Source: an uncultured bacterium (lineage in GTDB: Bacteria; Actinomycetota; Coriobacteriia; Coriobacteriales; Coriobacteriaceae). Taken from it: a DNA stretch of 54,978 nucleotides. A program made the position numbers and the translations under genes. Below the pieces are notes generated by a model. That model had not been told where the DNA came from, did no database searches, and saw only the letters and a program-made list of their open reading frames with translations. Shown here piece by piece: positions 15,734-22,794 of this stretch. How positions within the stretch are numbered: the first letter of the stretch is position 1; every line of letters starts with the position of its first letter. The stretch spans positions 1 to 54,978 of the forward strand of contig CAJMPZ010000008.1 in the NCBI GenBank assembly GCA_905215445.1, written 5' to 3'.

Positions 15734-15866
15734 CATGCCTTTCCAGAGCAAGTCATTTCAGTCTATCGGGTCCATATCGTCCGCCGCGACCGTAGTTTTG
15801 AGACCGCCTTCCAAGACAGTTCAGACTTGAACTCAAAGAGACGACAGCAAACAGAAGGAGGTCGAA

Positions 15867-16073
15867 ATGGAAGTTGAGAACAAGCGCATCACTCTTGATG
15901 CCTTTCGTACGATGCCGGATATCGTTGACCCGATGCCGGTCGCACGCCTGCTCGGCATCAGCGATCGCTCCGTCTACAGGCTCTGCCAGAACGGAACATT
16001 CAAAGCCGTGAAGTGCGGGAAGCTGTGGCGCATCAATCGCGACAGCGTTCTTAGCTACATCGGCGTCAACTGA
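15867..16073 (+). CDS. Excisionase-like HTH protein
   Basis: A 68-aa protein with a MerR/excisionase-type winged helix (HTH_17): VARLLGISDRSVYRLCQNG (recognition region, about residues 25-44), then GKLWRINRDSVLSYI, the usual wing and end. A strong AGGAGG lies 7 bases before the ATG. Its position next to the integrase suggests a recombination directionality factor. The fold is also used by plasmid replication regulators, so the role is probable rather than proven. Two other proteins of this fold are encoded further right (26229 and 29874). Confidence 0.75.
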   Translation: MEVENKRITLDAFRTMPDIVDPMPVARLLGISDRSVYRLCQNGTFKAVKCGKLWRINRDSVLSYIGVN

Positions 16074-16116
16074 ATGTAGTGAACGCCGGCTAAGACCAAC
16101 TGAGCCCGGAGCAAAC

Positions 16117-16275
16117 ATGGGTATTAACAAATTCAACGCCGGACCCATTGAAATAATTGCAGAGTTGATTGATTTCGATGCCGTCCAAATCAAAAACGAG
16201 CACATCGCATATACGCCCTTGCCGGCGGCCAAAGCGCCAAAAGGCTATCCGATTACATACACGGAAGACGAATAG
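16117..16275 (+). CDS. Small hypothetical protein
   Basis: A 52-aa frame starting MGINKFNAGP with GGAG 6 bases upstream and ending just before a strong terminator. No family recognised. The coding case rests on the ribosome site, the tidy gap between neighbours, and a natural composition with an acidic C-terminus. It would be co-transcribed with the excisionase-like gene. Confidence 0.5.
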   Translation: MGINKFNAGPIEIIAELIDFDAVQIKNEHIAYTPLPAAKAPKGYPITYTEDE

Positions 16276-16280
16276 ACGCC

Positions 16281-16307
16281 ACAGGGGGCCAAACGGCCCC
16301 CTGTTTT
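16281..16307 (+). terminator. Terminator upstream of the mobilization operon
   Basis: Stem ACAGGGGGCC / GGCCCCCTGT with a 4-nt loop and TTTT. It lies 14 bases before the RHH accessory gene, so it separates the two transcription units or acts as an attenuator. Confidence 0.85.
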
Positions 16308-16320
16308 ATGAGGAGACCCT

Positions 16321-16782
16321 ATGGCCGAAACCAAAACCATCAGCGTAAAAATCGACCACAAGCTCTACACCGCCCTCAAGACGCGGGCGGAGCTCGACGA
16401 GTCCAACGTCAGCGACGAGATCCGCTCGCTCCTGCGCTCGGCGCTCGCCGCGGAGGGGCTCGACCTCTACGGCAACGAGGTCGCAGATTTCATCCGCGGC
16501 GTCGTCGACGCGCGGATGGACGTCGCCGCACTCGACATCGAGCGCAAGCTCGACGCCGCCGAGGACCGCATCGCCGCGGTCCTCTCGCGGCCCATGACCG
16601 CCGCCATCATGGCCGGCCTCATGTCGGCCGACGTCCTCAAGGCCTCCTACGCCTCGCTCGACGACGTCCCCGTCGCGGACATCTGGAAGAACTACCTCGC
16701 GCAGGCCGGCGAGCTCAGCCGCGCCGGACTCGGCCGAATCGACGAGGTGAAGCTCCACGCGCGCGAGCGCGCCGATGGCTAG
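16321..16782 (+). CDS. Ribbon-helix-helix mobilization accessory protein (MobC-like)
   Basis: A 153-aa protein with a ribbon-helix-helix N-terminus (TISVKIDHKLYTALKTRAE, about residues 5-23) and an Ala-rich helical remainder. Such proteins bind the transfer origin and help load the relaxase. It overlaps the relaxase gene by 8 bases and has GAGGAG before the ATG. Base composition turns sharply GC-rich here, unlike the integrase region. The accessory role is inferred from fold and position; no specific family was verified. Confidence 0.7.
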   Translation: MAETKTISVKIDHKLYTALKTRAELDESNVSDEIRSLLRSALAAEGLDLYGNEVADFIRGVVDARMDVAALDIERKLDAAEDRIAAVLSRPMTAAIMAGLMSADVLKASYASLDDVPVADIWKNYLAQAGELSRAGLGRIDEVKLHARERADG

Positions 16783-18130
16783 CCCGCCCGTCATCGTCAA
16801 CCACTCCGTCGTCCGCGCGGGGGCGTCCACGAGGGCGTCCGCCGCGGGCCTGGCGGCATACGCCGGCACCCGCCGCGGCGTCGTCATCGAGGTCAGCGAG
16901 GCCGACGGCAGGAGACTCGGCGTGGACGGCCTGGCCGCCTACGCCGCGAACAGGACCGGCTCGACGGGCGGCCTCTGGGGCGCGGACGGCCCGGTCCCCG
17001 TGGCGGAGGCCAGGCGCGCCATCGCCCAAAACGGCGGCGCGGTGCTCACCACCGTCGTCACGGTCCCGAACGAAATCGCCCCAGGCGCCGGCCTCGACCG
17101 CCTGGACGCCTGGCAGGCCCTGGTGCGCTCCGAGTGGCCGAGGCTCTTCTCCGAGATGACCGGCGTGCCCGAGAGCCGCGTGGAGTTCTACGCGGCCATG
17201 CACGTCAACGGCACGAGCCACCACGTCCACATCCTCACGGTCGACCGCAAGGGCGGCTGGGACTCCCTGCTGCCCAGGGGGAAGATGGAGGCGGCCAGGC
17301 TCGAGATCTCCTCGAAGGCCATGGCGCCGCTGCTGCGGGAAGCGTACATCGAGCGCGACCTCGCGAGGAAGGCGGCCCTGGAAGCAGTTGCGCGAATCGA
17401 CCGCGGAAAGCTCGACATCGGCCTGCCGCCGAACGGAAGAATCGAGGCCGCCCACCTCAGGCGTTTCCACCCGGAGGCCTCCGCCGCGTTGAGGGAGGCC
17501 CTCGACCGGGCGGCGTCCGACTCCCCCGCACTCGCCGGCGCACTGGAGCGCCACAGGAAGGCGGTCGAGAGGTGCGCCGACCTCAAGTGCCTGACCGGTG
17601 AGGCGCGGGATGTCTACGTCCGCAAGGCAGCTGCCGACCTCGGCCTCCGGTGCGAGAACGCGGCGCTTCGGGTCATAGTCCCAGACAGAACGCCGGCTCG
17701 CGAGGAGGTGCCGACACGACGCGCCGCGCCCCAAACCGGCCCCGCGACGGAGAGGCGGCGGGAAGCCGGACTCACCACCGAGGCCCGGGCCTGCATCCCG
17801 AAGACGCGCCTCGAAAGGCTCGCGCGAAAGGCCGCTCGCGGCCGGACCCTCGAGCCGGCAGACCTCAGGGGGTGTCCCACGGCGGACCGGGCATTCAGGC
17901 GCGCCCCGTCGGCAGGCACCGCCCTAGGGCGCGCCGCCGCGATGGCGACCCTGGTCGCCAGGGAGGCCACACGGGACGCCAGAGGACGCGACATGGGAGA
18001 CGAGGCCGGCGAGAGGGCGCTGAGACTCATCGCCGCGACCCTGAGGGCACTCGCCTCCGGCGGCACCGGGCCGTCGAGCGCCCCCGCGCTGAAGATAGCG
18101 AACAGGATAGAGAGGACGATCACGAGATGA
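16775..18130 (+). CDS. MobL-like relaxase
   Basis: DNA-nicking enzyme that starts conjugative transfer. 451 aa. The N-terminal catalytic domain has the metal-binding histidines in HVNGTSHHVHI (H143, then H150 and H152) and an early NHS motif. A likely nucleophile Tyr is not assigned; candidates lie in the first 60 residues. The C-terminal 200 residues are Arg/Ala-rich and poorly conserved in appearance. It is coupled to the accessory gene upstream (8-base overlap) and the coupling protein downstream (ATGA overlap). Codons are strongly GC-biased. Relaxase is confident; the exact MOB class (MOB-L versus MOB-P) is less so. Confidence 0.82.
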   Translation: MASPPVIVNHSVVRAGASTRASAAGLAAYAGTRRGVVIEVSEADGRRLGVDGLAAYAANRTGSTGGLWGADGPVPVAEARRAIAQNGGAVLTTVVTVPNEIAPGAGLDRLDAWQALVRSEWPRLFSEMTGVPESRVEFYAAMHVNGTSHHVHILTVDRKGGWDSLLPRGKMEAARLEISSKAMAPLLREAYIERDLARKAALEAVARIDRGKLDIGLPPNGRIEAAHLRRFHPEASAALREALDRAASDSPALAGALERHRKAVERCADLKCLTGEARDVYVRKAAADLGLRCENAALRVIVPDRTPAREEVPTRRAAPQTGPATERRREAGLTTEARACIPKTRLERLARKAARGRTLEPADLRGCPTADRAFRRAPSAGTALGRAAAMATLVAREATRDARGRDMGDEAGERALRLIAATLRALASGGTGPSSAPALKIANRIERTITR

Positions 18131-20085
18131 AACCGAAATCCTTCAACCGCGACATGAAAAGGGAGCTCGCCGGCACGCTCGCGGCCCACGGCGTCGCCGC
18201 CGTCATAGCTTGCGCCGCGGCCGCCAGCGCCTGGGACTACGCCAGGTGGTGGACCCTATCCCTCATCTCGGGCCTCTCCGTCCTGCTGCGGCTGCCCACG
18301 GCCGACCCGGGCCCCGAGCCCGCCTACGTCTTCCGCGGCCCCCTCGAGGCGGCCGCCGACGCGGCGGCGTCGGGCCAGGCGGGCGAGCTGCTCGCGGCGC
18401 TCGCCCTCGTCGCGGCCTCCGTCCTCGCGCTCGGATTCGTTTCTTGGGGCCGTTCATGGGCGAGGCTCCACGACGGGACGTTCGCCGGCGATCGCGCGCC
18501 CACGCGCACGCACGGGGACGCTTGGCTCGAGTCGAGGCCCTCCAGGGTCGCGAGGCGCTGCCCTCCCTGGGACGGGAAGGCCGCCGCGGAGGGGCTCGTG
18601 GCGGCCGGCTGCATCGGCGGTGGGATCGCGATGGTCCCCGCCGTCCACTGCCTCATAAGGGCGGGCAGCGGCGCGGGCAAGACGAGGAGGTCCCTCGCGA
18701 TCAGCGTGGCCGCGGCAATCGACCGCAACGCCCACGGGATCCCGACGTCCGTCATCGTCCACGACCCGAAATCCGAGATTCGCGCATGGACCGAGCCGCT
18801 CGCCAGGAGGGCCGGGATGGAGGTCGTCGCCATCCGGCTCGACGAGCCCGTCAAGTCGGCGAGGTTCAACCCCCTCGACCGCGCCATCGCGGCACTCGGG
18901 ATCGAGGGCGTCGCAGGTGCCGTGGCCGAGCTCCGCGAGCTGTCGGCGGCCATCGTGCCCGACGCCTTCTCCTCCGGCCAGAGGTTCTTCACGGACGCCA
19001 GCCGCAACCTCATCACCGGCCTCTGCCTCCTCGCGATCACGGACGGGCGGATCCCCATCGAGGCGCGAAACCTCTCGACCGTTCTCGCGCTCCTCGAGCC
19101 CAGGGGCGGCAAGAGCGCCGTCAAGTCGCTCGAGGAGCTCGCCGCGGACCTGCCGGCGGGAAACCCGGCGCGCCAGTTCCTCCTCGTCGCCTCGTCGAAC
19201 GGCGGCGGGGGCGAGGCCCTCGTCTCCACCGCGCGCAACTACCTCATGTCCTTCTGCGACGACGACGTCAGCCGCATGCTCCGGGACGGCGAGGTCGACC
19301 TCGCATCGGTCGGGCGCAGGCCCACCATCCTCTACATCGCCAGCGCGACGGACCGCGGCGACCGCGGCGCGCTCGTCTCGTGCATATTCTCGCAGGCGCT
19401 GTCGGCGCTGCGCGAGACCGCGCGCCTGTCAGGCGGCAGGCTGCCGGCGGAGACCCTGCTCGCCATCGACGAGGGGTCCGGGATCCCCAAGATCCCCCGC
19501 CTCCTCGGCGACCTCGCAGAGGTCCGCAGCATCGGGCTGCACGTCGTCTTCGTGCTCCAGAACACCCATCTGCTCGAGGCGCGGTGCGGCTACTCCAGGG
19601 CGGAGTCGGACGCGCTGCTGGCGCTGCTCGGCACCCAGGTCGTCCTCTCGGTGGAGTCCGTCGGCGAGGCGGAGGAGATCAGCAAGCGCCTCGGCGACTA
19701 CAGCGTGAGGACGACCGGGCAGAGCTCGACCAAGGGGACGCAGAGCTCCTCGTCCGGCAAGTCGTTCTCCGTGGCGCGCCGCCCGCTGATCACCCCGTCG
19801 GAGCTCATGGCCTGGAGCGCGCGCGAGAACGGCGCGCTCGTGATCGACGCGGAGGGCCCGATGGCGCTCGCCAGCCGCGACATCACCGAGACGTTCCTGG
19901 GGCCGCTGCTGGGCATGACGTCGCCGGAGGCCGAGGGCGCGCTGCTCGCGCGGGCGCTCGAGGGGGAGGTCCGGAACACCTCCCCGGCACCGGTGTGGCG
20001 CATCCCGGATAAGCCGAAAAAGCCCAAGGGGTCGCCGTCCGGCGGCAGGAAGCGCAAGGTATCCGCCGCGCCCGACGGGTTCTGA
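18127..20085 (+). CDS. VirD4/TraG-type coupling protein
   Basis: ATPase that brings the relaxase-DNA complex to a type IV secretion channel. 652 aa: two N-terminal transmembrane regions (about residues 18-50 and 80-105), Walker A GSGAGKT (180-186), Walker B LLAIDEGSG (D448-E449) and a C-terminal low-complexity Ser/Lys-rich tail. The ATGA overlap with the relaxase fixes the start at 18127; a longer in-frame opening to 17650 is read-through of the relaxase gene's GC-rich sequence. The element has its own coupling protein but no VirB4, so it probably uses a helper channel. Confidence 0.9.
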   Translation: MKPKSFNRDMKRELAGTLAAHGVAAVIACAAAASAWDYARWWTLSLISGLSVLLRLPTADPGPEPAYVFRGPLEAAADAAASGQAGELLAALALVAASVLALGFVSWGRSWARLHDGTFAGDRAPTRTHGDAWLESRPSRVARRCPPWDGKAAAEGLVAAGCIGGGIAMVPAVHCLIRAGSGAGKTRRSLAISVAAAIDRNAHGIPTSVIVHDPKSEIRAWTEPLARRAGMEVVAIRLDEPVKSARFNPLDRAIAALGIEGVAGAVAELRELSAAIVPDAFSSGQRFFTDASRNLITGLCLLAITDGRIPIEARNLSTVLALLEPRGGKSAVKSLEELAADLPAGNPARQFLLVASSNGGGGEALVSTARNYLMSFCDDDVSRMLRDGEVDLASVGRRPTILYIASATDRGDRGALVSCIFSQALSALRETARLSGGRLPAETLLAIDEGSGIPKIPRLLGDLAEVRSIGLHVVFVLQNTHLLEARCGYSRAESDALLALLGTQVVLSVESVGEAEEISKRLGDYSVRTTGQSSTKGTQSSSSGKSFSVARRPLITPSELMAWSARENGALVIDAEGPMALASRDITETFLGPLLGMTSPEAEGALLARALEGEVRNTSPAPVWRIPDKPKKPKGSPSGGRKRKVSAAPDGF

Positions 20086-20111
20086 TGCGTCATACGGCCC
20101 TGCCTGCGAAA

Positions 20112-20159
20112 ACGGCCCGCCGTCATACGGTGCGCGAGGCGCGTATGACGGCGGGCCGT
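20112..20159. repeat. Perfect 17-bp inverted repeat after the coupling protein
   Basis: Arms 20112-20128 and 20143-20159 (starting ACGGCCCGCCGTC) are exact complements with a 14-nt loop. There is no clean T-run. A CGTCATACGG piece of the arm also occurs at 20088-20097. It may be a terminator or a protein-binding site. Confidence 0.75.
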
Positions 20160-20262
20160 GGCGGTCTTTCGGTTTATCTTTCCACGCTACCAGCGGAAAC
20201 GAACTCGGCACGCCGAGTTGCGCCGCAAAATCCCGGGCGCCCGTAGTGCGCCCTTATCCTGC

Positions 20263-20889
20263 TCATAAGGACCGGCTATCCCTTACCTGTGACACAATCT
20301 CAAACGCACAGAACAGAATCATCAGTCCAATCATCGCATAAGAGGCAGCCGAACCTTCAAGCACTATTCCACAAAGAACAATCTCCGCGCCGCCAATAAG
20401 AACTGTTATCAGGCGCTCTGCCTTTTTGCTCTCGCCGCTCGCATAAAAAGGCGGCAAAGCGCACAAGATCACATATAGCCCGGGAAGGGAATACAGGATC
20501 GATAGTCCAAGCCCCCCATCAACCGCAGTGTTTTGCGTAAGAATCAACTGAACCCAAACGGCAATTATCACTGAGCAGGTTGTCGATAAAAGAAGACTAG
20601 AAATATAGCACGCAACAAAGTCCCGTCGCATTCGAACAGAGAAATCCGCGAACTCTCTTCGCCGCGTGGAAACAATAAGGTACACAGAAATTGCAATAGA
20701 ACCAATCAGAGAAAACAGCGGAACAACCAGCAATTCAAGCTTATTACCCCATCGATCAACCACACCCCCACTCCAATGAGCGGGAATTGTATCAGGGAGG
20801 ACTGACCAAGCCGCCCATAGAATCAGAAATGGAAGAATAGAGAGGATGAAAGATGATAACACTGCAGTAATTTTTTTTGAGGCTCTCAT
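20263..20889 (-). CDS. DUF1648-domain membrane protein (SdpI-like)
   Basis: 208 aa with about six hydrophobic helices. The DUF1648 signature LPDTIPAHWSGGVVDRWG lies in the first extracytoplasmic loop. The domain occurs in SdpI-type immunity proteins and in uncharacterised membrane proteins. Here the SdpI C-terminal domain is not obvious. Start: an ATG at 20889 with AAGGAG about 11 bases upstream, directly before the first helix; a GTG at 20916 is the alternative. Base composition is much less GC-rich than in the mobilization genes. It is divergent from the small ORF at 20991, so an immunity role for that gene's product is a possibility. Confidence 0.7.
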   Translation of the reverse strand: MRASKKITAVLSSFILSILPFLILWAAWSVLPDTIPAHWSGGVVDRWGNKLELLVVPLFSLIGSIAISVYLIVSTRRREFADFSVRMRRDFVACYISSLLLSTTCSVIIAVWVQLILTQNTAVDGGLGLSILYSLPGLYVILCALPPFYASGESKKAERLITVLIGGAEIVLCGIVLEGSAASYAMIGLMILFCAFEIVSQVRDSRSL

Positions 20890-20990
20890 CGATTCCGCAT
20901 CTCCTTGCGCGCCCACATTCCACTCCGCCTTAAATCAAGTATAAATACACAGTCTTTCAAGACAGCTATTCAACATTGGTGGTCACCGCT

Positions 20991-21476
20991 ATGGACAATG
21001 TGAACCACCTAAACGAACTCTCAATACAGTCCCAGCTTAGCACCCTTGAAAAACTGGTCGCGGACGCGGAACAATCTACCGACGCAAGACGCGATTTCGA
21101 AGCTCAGCCTCGTGCCGTATTCCAGAAATATGGAATTACAGACCTCCAAATCAAAGCGGGAAATCGAAAAGTCTCTGTACGAACTGGTGGAGTCAACCGA
21201 AAAGGAGGCGCGTGTCCCCGTTGCACGCGCAGTATATCGTCGTATCCAGCTCCCACCGTCCAAGGCACTTGGACGGTGGGAGCTCCGCATCCCGGGAAAG
21301 GAAAAGCGCGGCCCATCCGGACCGCGCCCGCGCCCTCCTCCCATTTCACCCCGCGACGTAAACCGTCCGGCCCGTCTCGCAGTCGATGGTCTCGGCGTCC
21401 CCGAAACCGACCCGGACGGCCGCCCATCCGCCGGCGACCGCCAACGCGTCGGCCTCGGACCTCGCGGCGGCGATGA
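20991..21476 (+). CDS. Small ORF with RiPP-leader-like N-terminus, 3' end uncertain
   Basis: The frame begins MDNVNHLNELS. Residues about 10-50 look like a helical leader ending ARRDFEAQPRAVFQKYGI, which resembles the F-x-x-x-P-x-x-x-x-x-x-x-G pattern of some RiPP precursor leaders. A Gly/Cys-containing part follows (GGACPRCTRS, about residues 75-85). After about 21230 the composition jumps to GC-rich, the reading crosses a perfect 17-bp hairpin and the translation becomes Arg/Pro-rich. The real gene may therefore end there or be a recombination chimera of about 80-90 meaningful residues. No modification enzyme is adjacent. Tentative. Confidence 0.4.
   Translation: MDNVNHLNELSIQSQLSTLEKLVADAEQSTDARRDFEAQPRAVFQKYGITDLQIKAGNRKVSVRTGGVNRKGGACPRCTRSISSYPAPTVQGTWTVGAPHPGKGKARPIRTAPAPSSHFTPRRKPSGPSRSRWSRRPRNRPGRPPIRRRPPTRRPRTSRRR
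21248..21284. repeat. Perfect 17-bp hairpin with 3-nt loop
   Basis: AGCTCCCACCGTCCAAG, GCA, then the exact complement. It marks the switch from moderate to high GC. There is no T-run on either strand, so it is not a standard terminator. Confidence 0.8.
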
Positions 21477-21942
21477 GGCGCCCGAGCTCGGCCGAGCGCG
21501 CCGGCGCGGTCCCAACCTCGAACGCGCCGCCGTCGCCGCCCGACTCGTACTCGACGACGACCGTCGAGCCGAGAGCCTCCTCGAGGGTCTCGCTCAGGCC
21601 GCCCATGCCGTCGAGGGCGTGCCCGGCGACCGTGGCCAGCGGGTAGCGGGCCATCCCGGACGCCGCCGAGCGGACGGCCATGCGGAGCAAGCCGGCGGCC
21701 TCGAGCGCCTCGATGAGCGCCGCGGGGACCGCGGCGTCGATGGCGATGTTGCCGTGCCCGCGGCACCACTCGGCCGCCGACGGCACGTTCGCCGTGAGCA
21801 CGCCCCACCCGGCCATGTAGCCCTCGGAACGCGGGTCCGTGGCGTCGAGGAGGAGGACGGCCAGGCCGCCGCCCACGTACTCATCGGCCACGAGGGCGAG
21901 GCGGACCGCCTCGCCCATGGAGTCGAACTCGACCGTGACCAT
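21346..21942 (-). CDS. Hypothetical protein of the element
   Basis: 198 aa, starting MVTVEFDSMGEA, Ala/Gly-rich with mixed alpha/beta character; no transmembrane segment or catalytic motif recognised. It resembles DUF4313-type proteins often seen on actinobacterial integrative elements, but that is from memory and unverified. A strong AGGAGG overlaps the end of the upstream DUF2958-like gene, and the two are 4 bases apart, so they form a two-gene operon. Confidence 0.6.
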   Translation of the reverse strand: MVTVEFDSMGEAVRLALVADEYVGGGLAVLLLDATDPRSEGYMAGWGVLTANVPSAAEWCRGHGNIAIDAAVPAALIEALEAAGLLRMAVRSAASGMARYPLATVAGHALDGMGGLSETLEEALGSTVVVEYESGGDGGAFEVGTAPARSAELGRLIAAARSEADALAVAGGWAAVRVGFGDAETIDCETGRTVYVAG

Positions 21943-21946
21943 GTGT

Positions 21947-22246
21947 CTACCTCCTCCTGACGGCGCTGAGCGGCTTCGGGGAGAAGTGCTCGTCGCGCTC
22001 GACGGCGGCGAACCCCATCTGGCGGTTCAGCTCGGCCATCTCCTTGATGCTGAAGTAGCCGAGCTCGTCGTCGTAGCCCTCGACGAGGCCGAATGCCTCG
22101 TCCGTGCCGTCGAACTCAAGCAGCCACCAATCCCATCCGTTCACGCACGAGAAGTAGTGGGCGTAGACCGTGGGGTCCTCAGCTCCATCCTGTTCATAGA
22201 GCCTCGGCACCGTCTTGGCGATTTCCTCGGTCATCAGCTGCTGCAT
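21947..22246 (-). CDS. DUF2958-like protein
   Basis: 99 aa, beginning MQQLMTEEIAKTVPRLYEQD, with the pattern AHYFSCVNGWDWWLLEFDG and FGYFSIKEMAEL-like ending typical of DUF2958, a family common on conjugative elements and of unknown function. GGAGG 6 bases before the ATG at 22246 fixes the start; a longer frame upstream runs into repeat-rich DNA. It is followed after 4 bases by the 198-aa gene. Confidence 0.7.
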   Translation of the reverse strand: MQQLMTEEIAKTVPRLYEQDGAEDPTVYAHYFSCVNGWDWWLLEFDGTDEAFGLVEGYDDELGYFSIKEMAELNRQMGFAAVERDEHFSPKPLSAVRRR

Positions 22247-22564
22247 GTCTTCCTCCGTTCCGGGCACCCTGCCCTCAACATCTCGCCCCTGCGGGCAAAG
22301 CCGAATGGCGACGCCGCGCGTCGTCGTCGGCTTTGCTCCCTGCAAAGCCGCACCGGAGCGAAGGCGGGTCAAGGGAGGTCCATGACGACCTCCACCAACC
22401 GGAGCGGAGCGGAGGTTTGTGCGGGGTCTCATGGGCCCCCTTGAAGCGGCGTAGCGGAGGTGCCACCCGGCCGCGAAGCCGTGGCCGATTCACGGCGGAC
22501 GCCGGCAGCCCACGCCCAGCATCGATACCATCTGAACCGCTATTCACTTTTCGAGAGGAGCCAT
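22247..22564. other. Repeat-rich non-coding region
   Basis: No plausible gene on either strand. GCAAAGCCGA (22295-22304) is inverted at 22327-22336, and its core GCAAAGCCG recurs directly at 22342-22350. GGAGGTC/GACCTCC (22374-22393) forms a hairpin with a 6-nt loop. Several GGAGCG-type repeats follow. This could be a transfer or replication origin, or a long promoter region for the divergent genes. Confidence 0.6.
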
Positions 22565-22759
22565 ATGGAACTCGAGGATATCGTCTACGAGCTCGCCTGC
22601 CTTCATGAGTCGATGCTCTTTTGCTGCGAGGACCGGTCCGGCAAGGAGGACCCGGTCTTCGCGCATTACTGCATGGCGCTGGGGAGGATTGTCAGGGACC
22701 TCGAAGAGGCCGAGCGGCGCATCCGGACCGAAACGGCCGGCGCCGAATCCCGTCAATAG
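22565..22759 (+). CDS. Small hypothetical acidic protein
   Basis: 64 aa, MELEDIVYELACLHES..., mostly helical and acidic, with a CC pair. GAGAGGAG lies directly upstream of the ATG. The stop codon is inside the arm of a strong bidirectional terminator. No family recognised. Small proteins of this kind are common accessory genes on such elements. Confidence 0.6.
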   Translation: MELEDIVYELACLHESMLFCCEDRSGKEDPVFAHYCMALGRIVRDLEEAERRIRTETAGAESRQ

Positions 22760-22794
22760 AAAACGCCCCGGCATTACTGCCGGGGCGTTTTCTA
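22757..22794. terminator. Bidirectional terminator containing both stop codons
   Basis: Exact 17-bp arms (TAGAAAACGCCCCGGCA and complement) with a TTAC loop. The left arm begins with the TAG stop of the plus-strand gene and the right arm ends with the stop of the minus-strand gene. Confidence 0.9.

Noticed and set aside
17650..18126. N-terminal extension of the coupling protein within the relaxase gene
   Set aside because: The extension is Arg/Gly-rich out-of-frame relaxase sequence; the ATGA overlap at 18127 with a membrane-helix N-terminus is the natural start.
16321..20085. A complete conjugation system
   Set aside because: Only relaxase, accessory and coupling proteins are present; no VirB4, VirB6 or peptidoglycan hydrolase gene lies anywhere in the element.
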